Shown in pieces: positions 33,301 to 41,017 of a stretch of 64,000 nt of DNA (positions are counted from its first letter, which is position 1; every line of letters begins with the position of its first letter). This DNA is from Nitrospira sp. (GTDB taxonomy: Bacteria > Nitrospirota > Nitrospiria > Nitrospirales > Nitrospiraceae), in assembly GCA_036984305.1 (NCBI GenBank), contig BQWY01000001.1, forward strand, positions 2,253,501 through 2,317,500, written 5' to 3'. The notes beneath the pieces are model-generated. The model saw nothing but the letters and a program-made list of their open reading frames with translations, had not been told where the DNA came from and did not search any database. Position numbers and translations under genes: made by a program.

Positions 33301-35874
33301 ATGCTTCCACGCCTGACTGCCTGGTTTATCATCGGATTGGTGGCCGGCTCCTTCGTTCAACACGCACCCGTCCTGATCCTGGCCGTGCTCACCTTCACAG
33401 CGGCAGGGTTCGCGCTCCGTGAACGCGCCGAGGGCTTGCCGCGGGGCTCGTCCACCGCCGCCTACGGCGCGCTCTTGGTCGGTACCCTCTACTGGTCTCT
33501 CTTCACGGTGATTCTATCCCCCGCACCGCCCGTCGTTCCTGACTCCGAGGACAGCATCTCGATACGCGGCCGGATCGTCGCGCCTGTCAGCACCACACCC
33601 GATCGGATCATCGCGATTGTTGCGCCGTTGGATTCCCCGGAGCGACCGCACGTGCGCAAACTCCGTCTCACGTGGCGAATGCCCGATGCAGGCCTGGTGC
33701 AGGGAGATGTTGTTGTCGCCTTCACTTCGCGCGTCTCTGCTCCGCACGGCACACACAATCCAGGCGCCTTCGATTACGAGTCTCATCTTCGCCGGCGTGA
33801 CATAGACGCTCTCGCGTCAGTCTCCGGCGCGGGCGCAGTCCAGGTCATCGAGGCAGGATCGTCCTCCTGGCGATGGGCGCCGTGGTCCGGAATCGACCGG
33901 TGGCGACAGCAGATATACGCGGCCGCCGTCGAATCACTGAGCCCATCGACACAAGGCCTTTTCTTGGGCTTGGTCATCGGAGAACAAGGACTGATCGAGA
34001 CCCAGCGGCGGGAGGATTTCATTGCCACCGGCACCGTTCATATCCTCTCGATCTCGGGCTCCCATCTCGGGTTGATCTCCGTCGTCGCGTTCCTTTTTGT
34101 CCGATGGTCCTGCCGATGGCTCCCGACCACTGCAATTCTGACACTGAATCGACATCGTTTGAGTTCCAGCCGGATTGCCGCGTGCCTGACCGTTCCATTG
34201 ACCGGCACGTACGCGTTGTTAGCCGGCGGGGAGATCGCCACCTTGCGCGCCTTATTCATGATTCTGCTCCTCCTCCTCGCTCTGTGGCTCGGGCGCGAGA
34301 AGCGATTGCTCCCGGTCCTTTCTGCCGCCGCCCTGGTCACATTGATTGAGGACCCCCGAGTCCTCTACGACGTGTCATTTCAACTATCCTACGTCGCAGT
34401 CCTTGGGTTGGCATTGATGGCAGACCGACGAAGGGCGCGCTCGGACGAGGGCTTGCCTCCTGAGGAGGAGATGGACCGGACGACCATCCGGCAACGAGCA
34501 TGGAGGTGGGGAGTCGACACACTCAAGCTTTCGCTGGTCGTGACAGTCGTTACCTTCCCTTTGGTGGCGTGGCACTTCCATCAGTTTCCCTGGATCGGAC
34601 CTGTGGCGAATCTCGTGCTGTTGCCGATGACGGCACTGTTGATACCCCTCTGCCTGGGGTCTGCTGTCGTACTCATTCTGGGTGGGCCCGCCGAAGCATT
34701 ACCCCTCGCGTGGATCGTGGATCCGGCACTCCGCCTCATGGAACAGAGCCTCACGCTGCTTGCCATGCTTCCGGCCGTGAATTGGCACGTTGCGGCGCCT
34801 TCGCTGCTGACATTGCTGGTTTATTTCGGACTCCTGGCACTCCTGGCACATCCCGCCGTCATGCCTATCAGACGAGTCGCCGCAACCAGCTGTCTCGTGT
34901 TGCTCATCCTGTGGTGGCTCACACCGCATCGAACGCTGCCAGATGATGCCGTGCGGGTGACCATGATCGATGTCGGACAAGGCGATGCCACGCTCATTGA
35001 GATGCCGAACGGTGAAACGGTCTTGATCGACGCGGGAACCAGCCATGAACGCTTTGATGTCGGTGCTCGAATTGTGGCGCCTCTGTTGTGGGATCGCGGG
35101 ATTACGCATTTGGATCACGCCATCGGTACTCATCCGCAGCTGGATCATATTGGAGGGTTCCCGTGGCTGCTCAGACATTTCGAGGTACGACATTACTGGA
35201 GCACCCCGATGACGCGACAGGAACCATTCTTTGTCCGTCTCCAGGAAGCGTTGCGGGAACGTGGGTTGTCGCCCCTGATCCCCGAGAACGAAAGCATCCT
35301 GGCCTCCGGGGGTCCTTGCCGACTGGTGGCATTGAATCGCTCGAATTCGCACTCCTCCGTCGTACACACGGTGCGGTCTTCGCGGAATGGGACCGATCTG
35401 AACAATGCCTCACTCGTCACCAGGCTCGATTGCACCGGCTACACCATGCTGTTTCCAGCCGACATGGAAACAGCGGGATTGACACAGATGATGACGACGG
35501 GAAGTGTCGGGGCGGCCACCGTCATCAAAGTCCCGCATCACGGCGCTCGAAGTTCCCTGAATGAGCTTTGGCTTCATACCGTGCGGCCCCAAGTGGCGGT
35601 GCTATCGGCCGGTGCACACAATCCCTATCGGCATCCGGCCCAGGAGGTGCTAGCCGCCTATCGCCGGGCGAACGTGCCCCTCTTTCGGACCGACCGCGAC
35701 GGTGCCGTGACCCTCACTGGTTCCCTCATCGCTCCGACGATCTCCTTGACGACCACTCGACAAGGGGTGTTCGAAGCAGTCCCACTGACGCACGAATTGT
35801 GGTCGGCTGAACGACGCAACTATCGGCGTCTGTGCCAGCGCTACTTCGAGTCCTCTTGTCCGCTCCTCGGCTGA
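33301..35874 (+). CDS. comEC: ComEC/Rec2-type DNA uptake channel protein
   Basis: An 857-aa membrane protein with three regions: an N-terminal DUF4131-type part with an OB-like segment (to about 200), a multi-pass competence domain (about 215-540, with GLVIGEQGLI and SISGSHLGLI), and a C-terminal metallo-beta-lactamase-type domain (VTMIDVGQGDATLIEMPNGE, then HPQLDHIGGF near residue 610 and KVPHHGARSS). ComEC carries single-stranded DNA across the inner membrane. The MBL motif has Q where the family often has H or D. Other competence genes are not in this window. Confidence 0.92.
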   Translation: MLPRLTAWFIIGLVAGSFVQHAPVLILAVLTFTAAGFALRERAEGLPRGSSTAAYGALLVGTLYWSLFTVILSPAPPVVPDSEDSISIRGRIVAPVSTTPDRIIAIVAPLDSPERPHVRKLRLTWRMPDAGLVQGDVVVAFTSRVSAPHGTHNPGAFDYESHLRRRDIDALASVSGAGAVQVIEAGSSSWRWAPWSGIDRWRQQIYAAAVESLSPSTQGLFLGLVIGEQGLIETQRREDFIATGTVHILSISGSHLGLISVVAFLFVRWSCRWLPTTAILTLNRHRLSSSRIAACLTVPLTGTYALLAGGEIATLRALFMILLLLLALWLGREKRLLPVLSAAALVTLIEDPRVLYDVSFQLSYVAVLGLALMADRRRARSDEGLPPEEEMDRTTIRQRAWRWGVDTLKLSLVVTVVTFPLVAWHFHQFPWIGPVANLVLLPMTALLIPLCLGSAVVLILGGPAEALPLAWIVDPALRLMEQSLTLLAMLPAVNWHVAAPSLLTLLVYFGLLALLAHPAVMPIRRVAATSCLVLLILWWLTPHRTLPDDAVRVTMIDVGQGDATLIEMPNGETVLIDAGTSHERFDVGARIVAPLLWDRGITHLDHAIGTHPQLDHIGGFPWLLRHFEVRHYWSTPMTRQEPFFVRLQEALRERGLSPLIPENESILASGGPCRLVALNRSNSHSSVVHTVRSSRNGTDLNNASLVTRLDCTGYTMLFPADMETAGLTQMMTTGSVGAATVIKVPHHGARSSLNELWLHTVRPQVAVLSAGAHNPYRHPAQEVLAAYRRANVPLFRTDRDGAVTLTGSLIAPTISLTTTRQGVFEAVPLTHELWSAERRNYRRLCQRYFESSCPLLG

Positions 35875-36125
35875 GCTGACCCCCTGTACCTCTGCCAAAG
35901 CCCACCCGGCGCGGATTTGAGCCTGGTATCTTCCCGGTGACCCTGTGCCGTCTAGCCAAAAATGTAACCATCTTGGCAATTAACGACCCCCTCTGATGCG
36001 GTCGGACACAAATGTTCCAGTAAGCCGTTGAAACTCGGCAATATGTGCCGGTTGCGACCCTGGCACACCATGTGCTTTCACCTGCAAGCAGTTTGAGGGC
36101 TTTGTGACAGGAGGAAGCCGTTTCC
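35875..36125 (+). other. Regulatory region of the polysaccharide operon
   Basis: This 251-base gap between comEC and the RHH-like gene holds the sigma-54 promoter candidate at 36061-36076. Upstream are possible activator sites: GCCAA/TTGGC arms around 13 bases at about 35955-35977, and an AAATGT-CC motif occurring twice (in aaaaatgtaacc and acaaatgttcc). These are visual patterns only. Confidence 0.4.
36061..36076 (+). promoter_or_regulatory. Sigma-54 (RpoN) promoter of the polysaccharide operon
   Basis: TGGCACACCATGTGCT matches the -24/-12 consensus TGGCAC-N5-TTGCW at every fixed position but one (G for the first T of TTGC), with the right GG-GC spacing. The expected start is near 36087, about 39 bases before the ATG at 36126, which has a strong AGGAGG site. 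Sigma-54 control would require an activator ATPase, which is not encoded in this window. Confidence 0.65.
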
Positions 36126-36323
36126 ATGGGAAAGCACGTACGGGTGGTCATTCAGTTGCCAATGGAATTGAAGGAGCAACTCGACCGCCTGAAACAGAAG
36201 GGATACACCGCCAGTGGCTTCATTCGAGCCATGTTGGAGCGGGAGTTTGCCAGAGAGACACAATCAGAGACGAGCGAGGGGGCGGGAACTCCGGCCAAAG
36301 GCAGCAAGGCCATGGGTATGTAG
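36126..36323 (+). CDS. Small ribbon-helix-helix-like protein
   Basis: A 65-aa protein whose first 42 residues (HVRVVIQLPMELKEQLDRLK and a second helix GYTASGFIRAMLEREF) look like a ribbon-helix-helix DNA-binding fold: a beta strand with alternating residues followed by two helices. The tail is polar, Gly/Ser/Lys-rich and probably disordered. It has an excellent AGGAGG site and is the first gene after the sigma-54 promoter. It may autoregulate the operon; it could also be an antitoxin-like remnant, though no toxin gene is adjacent. Confidence 0.7.
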   Translation: MGKHVRVVIQLPMELKEQLDRLKQKGYTASGFIRAMLEREFARETQSETSEGAGTPAKGSKAMGM

Positions 36324-36360
36324 TCATACTTGGACTTCAACGCACCCGAGAGAGCCAGCG

Positions 36361-36519
36361 ATGAATCGAGCGCAACGTCCGAACCCCGTCACGGATGCCG
36401 GCGAGCATGGACATGCGGAGAGTCCATTACGGACGGATTATGCAGACCACCCGACGATGGCCGTAGGGCGGAGCAGGCGCTTACACGGTGCGACCGATAC
36501 CAAGGAAGGTCACGTATGA
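36361..36519 (+). CDS. Candidate 52-aa small protein coupled to wza
   Basis: An ATG at 36361 opens a 52-codon frame (MNRAQRPNPVTDAGEHGHAE at its start) whose stop TGA overlaps the ATG of the Wza-type gene as ATGA, the same four-base overlap used by many gene pairs in this locus. A weak GAGAG lies upstream. The peptide is hydrophilic, rich in His, Arg and Asp, with no known family. It may be a leader peptide that couples translation, or a chance frame. Confidence 0.35.
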   Translation: MNRAQRPNPVTDAGEHGHAESPLRTDYADHPTMAVGRSRRLHGATDTKEGHV

Positions 36520-37319
36520 TCAGGATGCCGCACACCAGTCTGACACGAGCCGCCATCCTCCTCGCGCTCGGAGTCAGCATACTGGCCTATCCAGGCTGCC
36601 GCAATCCCGCGCAATCTACCCTCCCGCCGTCGGCCATGGCCCCGCCCGGGACGCCGATGCCGCCACTGCCCAAAGGTGACGTCTACGCTGACGAAACAGC
36701 CGTCGCCTCCGACGCCCTCATCGAACCGGGGGATACGCTCGACGTGACCGTTCATCGTGGAGCCGGTGAAGAAAAGTTCTCGGCTACAGTTCGTGATACA
36801 GGGCGCATCACGTTCAACTTTGTCGATGTCTTCGTGCAGGGCTCAACCGTCGCGCAGGCCGAACAACGGATCGAGGAGGCGCTCACACCATACATGCGGA
36901 GTCCGAAGGCGTTAGTGGCGCTCAAGAAGCGAGGCGTCAAGGTGAAGCGGGTCTTCGTTTTCGGCGAAGTGAAAAAGCCGGGGGTCTATCCGATGGCCCG
37001 CAATATGACCGTCCTGCAGGCGCTGGCGGTCGCCGAGAACTACACGGAAACGGCACTGCTGGAAGAAATTCGAGTCGTACGCGGCGATCTCAATCAACCG
37101 AACATTTACACTGCCGATGTCGCCCGGATCATGACCTACGGGGATTGGACCCGGAATCTGACCTTGCAGGAGAACGATATCGTCTTCGTGCCACGCGAGC
37201 ACCTCGGTGATGCCTCCGAGGCGGCTAAGAAGCTGCAGCCGGTCATCCAGGCGATCGTCACGCCGCTGTATCCGACGTTCGCAATACCGTTGTTCTTCCC
37301 TGCAGCCCAGCTGCGTTGA
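36516..37319 (+). CDS. Wza-type polysaccharide export lipoprotein
   Basis: A 267-aa outer-membrane polysaccharide export protein. A signal sequence ends in a lipobox-like YPGC (C28). The Poly_export domain starts at ALIEPGDTLDVTVHRG and contains GRITFNFVDVFVQGSTVAQAEQRIEEAL in parts; a SLBB-type domain follows (VFVFGEVKKPGVYPM, MTVLQALAVAENY, ENDIVFVPR). It would form the outer-membrane channel with the Wzc-type protein next door. The ATG at 36516 has an AAGGAAGG site. Confidence 0.9.
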   Translation: MIRMPHTSLTRAAILLALGVSILAYPGCRNPAQSTLPPSAMAPPGTPMPPLPKGDVYADETAVASDALIEPGDTLDVTVHRGAGEEKFSATVRDTGRITFNFVDVFVQGSTVAQAEQRIEEALTPYMRSPKALVALKKRGVKVKRVFVFGEVKKPGVYPMARNMTVLQALAVAENYTETALLEEIRVVRGDLNQPNIYTADVARIMTYGDWTRNLTLQENDIVFVPREHLGDASEAAKKLQPVIQAIVTPLYPTFAIPLFFPAAQLR

Positions 37320-37347
37320 CGTTTCAACACGGATGTTGAAACGCGTT
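37320..37347 (+). terminator. Hairpin between wza and wzc (possible attenuator)
   Basis: A perfect nine-pair stem, CGTTTCAAC (37320-37328) with GTTGAAACG (37335-37343), and a six-base loop. It begins one base after the wza stop and is followed by CGTTTTC. The short T run makes it a weak terminator or a processing site; it would lower expression of wzc and later genes relative to wza. The wzc ribosome binding site lies just downstream. Confidence 0.45.
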
Positions 37348-37364
37348 TTCGAGGAGCAGAGGAC

Positions 37365-39503
37365 ATGGCCCAATACGAACTTGACGTCCTGGATTATTGG
37401 CTGATCCTGAAGAAGCGCAGGTCCATGATCGTCTTTTCGGCGGGACTCGTCCTCGCCTTTACGTTCCTCTTCACGCAACTGATGACTCCCGAGCCCATGT
37501 TCGAAGCGGCCGCGCGCGTCAAGTACGAGCGTACCAACGCCATGGCGCAGCAATTCGTGGAAGGCGCCAATTTCGCCAATCCGGCCGAACTGAGCACCCA
37601 AACGGAAGTGATCAAGGGCTTTCAAGTCATGGAGCGGGTCGCACAGGATCTCGGCATCGTCGATGCCACCCCGACACCGGACGTGCGTGGCTCGGCCGAA
37701 TATCTCAATACCATCTACAATCTTGGGCAAAGTATCCAGACCACGCGAGAGCCCGAAACCAATATCATCCGCATTACCGCCCAGTCGGACAATCCCCTCC
37801 GAGCCCAGCGAATGGCCAACAGTGTCGCCACGGCGTACCGCGTCGAAAATATCGCCGCACGCAACCGGATCGTGACGGAATCCCGCCGGTTCGTCGAGGC
37901 TCAGCTGGCTGGGCTTGAAGCGAATCTCGAAGAAGCCGAGCATCGCCTGCGCGAATTCAAGGAGCGCGAAGGCCAGGTTTTCCTGGACGAGGAGGCGAAA
38001 ACCGCCTTGTCGATGTTTTCTCAACTGGAAGGGGAGTTGAACTCAGTGACTCGGCAGAAAGAAGACGCCTCGCGCCAAATCGACGCCGTGAGAAAGAAAG
38101 CGTCGACCCCGGCAGACGTCACAGGGCGCATCTTCACCGAGGACCATCAGGCCTTGCTGGCCAAGCTGAACGCACGCTTGATCGAACTGAAGCAGGAGTG
38201 GTCGACGCTCCTGCTCAACTACACGCCGAATCACCCGAAAGTGAAGGAGCTCGTCCGGAAGATCGACAACGTCAAGGGGGAGATGATCCAGGAACTCAAT
38301 TCCAAGGTGAAAACCCTCGAGGGGCGAGAGGCGGATCTGACGGTGCAGATCGATCGGTATCGCGCGCGATATTTGGCGTTTCCCAAAGCCGCCATCGAGC
38401 TGACCCGCCTCGAACGTGACGTGAAGATGAATGCCGATCTCTACTCCAGCCTGAAGATCAAGCATCAGGAATTGCTGATCAAGAGCGCGGAACAGATTGA
38501 AGAGGTGACCATCATCGCACCGGCCGTCAAACCGGACGCACCGACCAACACCCCGAACACTCCGATCAACCTCGCCGTGGGGTCGATTATGGGCGTGTTT
38601 CTCGGGATCGTCATGGCGTTCGCGCGCGAGTCGTTCGACACGTCCATCGGGACGATCGAAGGCGTCGAGGAATTTCTCAAGGCTCCGGTCTTGGGCGTGA
38701 TCCCGAAGTTCGACGACGACGAGCTTCAAGAGGCGGCGCGTACGGCGCTTCCGATGCTATCCGACAAGGACATGACGGACAGCGTTTCCAAATTGGTCAC
38801 GCTGTTGCAACCCAAGTCGCTCATTTCGGAGAGCTTTCGATCGCTCCGAACGAACCTTCAATTCGCCAGTATCGATCGGCGGGTCAAATCTCTCTTGTTT
38901 ACCAGCGCAGGCTTGGGCGAGGGCAAGAGCACGACGGTCATCAACCTCGCGATTACCCTGGCCCAAGAAGGTCAGCGTGTGCTCCTCGTGGACGCCGACT
39001 TGCGTCGACCGGTTATTCACCGGCGGCTCGGACTTCCATTGGGACCCGGCTTGCAGGATGCACTGCAGGGTTCCCGCACGTGGCAGGAGTTGATCCATCC
39101 CGCATCTCACTTTCTGAAGGGGAAGATCGGACACAATTCTCCCCTCGGTAGCCCGGGACTGGAAAACCTTCACGTCCTGACCAGCGGCGCCACCACGCAA
39201 CAAGCCGGGGAGTCGATGAGCCTGGCAAAGATGCGGCCTTTGATGAATGAAATGCAGTCGGCTTACGACATCGTCCTCTACGATACCCCCCCCATCTTGC
39301 CGGTGACGGACGCCGTGGCCATGAGTTCTCGGGTGGACGGAACGATCATCGTGTACCAGGTTGGGCGCATCGGCCGGAACGCGTTGAAACGGGCGAAATT
39401 CTTGCTGGCTCACGCTCAAGCCAATATCATGGGAGTGGTGCTCACGAACGTGAAGGCCGAGATTGCCCCCGAAGCGAGCTTCTATCGCTACGAGTATCGG
39501 TAA
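37365..39503 (+). CDS. Wzc/GumC-type polysaccharide copolymerase with tyrosine autokinase domain
   Basis: A 712-aa inner-membrane protein that controls chain length and export. An N-terminal Wzz domain with a membrane segment (about 25-42), a long periplasmic coiled-coil region (about 180-390), a GNVR-like stretch and a second membrane segment (about 405-425) precede a cytoplasmic BY-kinase domain: Walker A GLGEGKSTT (near 515), Walker A' LLVDADLRRP (near 540), Walker B LYDTPPI (near 635). The C-terminus has only three tyrosines (Y707, Y709, Y711) in a short cluster. A strong GGAG-rich site precedes the ATG. Confidence 0.93.
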   Translation: MAQYELDVLDYWLILKKRRSMIVFSAGLVLAFTFLFTQLMTPEPMFEAAARVKYERTNAMAQQFVEGANFANPAELSTQTEVIKGFQVMERVAQDLGIVDATPTPDVRGSAEYLNTIYNLGQSIQTTREPETNIIRITAQSDNPLRAQRMANSVATAYRVENIAARNRIVTESRRFVEAQLAGLEANLEEAEHRLREFKEREGQVFLDEEAKTALSMFSQLEGELNSVTRQKEDASRQIDAVRKKASTPADVTGRIFTEDHQALLAKLNARLIELKQEWSTLLLNYTPNHPKVKELVRKIDNVKGEMIQELNSKVKTLEGREADLTVQIDRYRARYLAFPKAAIELTRLERDVKMNADLYSSLKIKHQELLIKSAEQIEEVTIIAPAVKPDAPTNTPNTPINLAVGSIMGVFLGIVMAFARESFDTSIGTIEGVEEFLKAPVLGVIPKFDDDELQEAARTALPMLSDKDMTDSVSKLVTLLQPKSLISESFRSLRTNLQFASIDRRVKSLLFTSAGLGEGKSTTVINLAITLAQEGQRVLLVDADLRRPVIHRRLGLPLGPGLQDALQGSRTWQELIHPASHFLKGKIGHNSPLGSPGLENLHVLTSGATTQQAGESMSLAKMRPLMNEMQSAYDIVLYDTPPILPVTDAVAMSSRVDGTIIVYQVGRIGRNALKRAKFLLAHAQANIMGVVLTNVKAEIAPEASFYRYEYR

Positions 39504-39560
39504 TCCGCGACCACCCCCGTTTCGAAGTCAAGGCGCGGAGCGCATGATCCGCAGAGACGT

Positions 39561-41012
39561 ATGGTTACCCTCGAAGACAGTGCTCCACGCGCTCATCTCC
39601 TGCTGCCCCTGGCATTAACGGTCCCCGTCGCCGCCCTCGCCGCGCTGGCTCCGCCGACCATTGCTCTTGGGGCTTTGCTTGTCGTCATGCCGCTCTTGAT
39701 TTCGTTCTTGGCACCTACCGCAGGCCTGTATCTGTTGGTCTTCTCCATGCTGTTGGGCCCGGAATTCGTCGTAGGACATTTGGGCACGGACGTCACACGG
39801 AGCCGCGGCTTGACCCTTCGGCTTGACGACGTGTTGTTGGTCCTGGTTGGACTGGGCTGGCTCGGCCGGCTCGCGACCTCACGCCGCGCCCGAACCTTGG
39901 TGCGGACGCCGCTGAATCGGCCGATCATGTGGTATGTGACCGGATGCGTCCTCGCAACATTGCTCGGGGTCGCCGCCGGTCGCGTTCGTCCGACGACGGG
40001 ATTTTTCTTCCTGCTCAAGTACTACGAGTACTTTTTCATTTTCTTCATGACCGTGAACATCGTGACTCACGAAAAAGACATCCGCCATCTCGTCACGGCT
40101 TGTTTCGTGACGTGCGCGGTGGTCTCACTGTATGCCATTGCACAGATCCCCTCCGGCATGCGGGTATCCGCCCCGTTCGAAGGACATGAAGGGGAGCCGA
40201 ACACGTTGGGCGGGTACCTCGTGTTTCTGAGCGCGCTCGCGGCTGGTTTTCTGCTGACGCCCGGCGCCGCACCGCGGAAATGGCCCCTGTTGGCTCTCCT
40301 CGCGATCATTGGCGTCGCCCTTCAAGCCACGCTGTCGCGCGCATCGTTCCTCGCAGCCGCCGTCGTCCTGATCGGGATCTTGGTCGTCGTGCGTCGCCGC
40401 AATCCGGTGCTGGTGGTCGTGATTCTCCTCGGCATGATGGCCATCCCGCTGACGGCACCGCAGGCGGTCATGGATCGCGTGCTGTACACCTTCATGCAGC
40501 CGAAAGAGGACGGGCAAATCCAGGTTGGACACGTCCGAATCGACACGTCGACCTCCGAGCGATTTCGATCCTGGCAACAGTCGGTCGAGGTCTGGAAGAA
40601 ATCCCCGCTCTGGGGGCATGGGGTGACCGGTGGACCCTTCATGGATGCCATGTATCCGCGAGTCTTGACCGAGGCGGGTCTCATCGGCTTGAGCACGTTC
40701 GGATTGTTGATGATCGGCATTTGGAAAGTCGGGTATCGAGCCAGAGAGTCGCTGAGCCATCCCTACGGACGCGGTCTGGCATTGGGTTTCCTCCTCGGAT
40801 TTGTCGGCCTCCTTGTGCATGCCATCGGCTCGAACACGTTCATCATCGTACGGATCATGGAACCCTTCTGGCTCGTGACGGGCTTAATGGTCAGAAGCCT
40901 CATCCTGGAGGAGTCCCGACGCGCCACTCCGCCCGCCAGCACCGACGAGCCGCAGCAGTTCATGTCCTTTCACGAGATGCCTGGAGCGACGTTCGGGTAT
41001 CGCTCCCGATAG
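39561..41012 (+). CDS. Wzy-like O-antigen polymerase/ligase family membrane protein
   Basis: A 483-aa protein with about eleven hydrophobic segments and one large periplasmic loop (about residues 310-375, containing SERFRSWQQSVEVWKKSPLWGHGVTGG), the layout and motif of the O-antigen ligase/polymerase (Wzy_C) family. In a Wzx/Wzy locus its likely job is polymerising lipid-linked repeat units at the periplasmic face. Ligase activity cannot be excluded. It follows wzc by 57 bases. Confidence 0.85.
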   Translation: MVTLEDSAPRAHLLLPLALTVPVAALAALAPPTIALGALLVVMPLLISFLAPTAGLYLLVFSMLLGPEFVVGHLGTDVTRSRGLTLRLDDVLLVLVGLGWLGRLATSRRARTLVRTPLNRPIMWYVTGCVLATLLGVAAGRVRPTTGFFFLLKYYEYFFIFFMTVNIVTHEKDIRHLVTACFVTCAVVSLYAIAQIPSGMRVSAPFEGHEGEPNTLGGYLVFLSALAAGFLLTPGAAPRKWPLLALLAIIGVALQATLSRASFLAAAVVLIGILVVVRRRNPVLVVVILLGMMAIPLTAPQAVMDRVLYTFMQPKEDGQIQVGHVRIDTSTSERFRSWQQSVEVWKKSPLWGHGVTGGPFMDAMYPRVLTEAGLIGLSTFGLLMIGIWKVGYRARESLSHPYGRGLALGFLLGFVGLLVHAIGSNTFIIVRIMEPFWLVTGLMVRSLILEESRRATPPASTDEPQQFMSFHEMPGATFGYRSR

Positions 41013-41017
41013 GGCTC

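Noticed and set aside
36324-36515. Possible riboswitch (for example c-di-GMP) between the RHH-like gene and wza
   Set aside because: No conserved riboswitch core was found by eye; the stretch is better explained by a small coupled reading frame.
40280-41017. Long upstream extension of the flippase frame
   Set aside because: It overlaps the Wzy-like gene in another frame and has no membrane-protein character.
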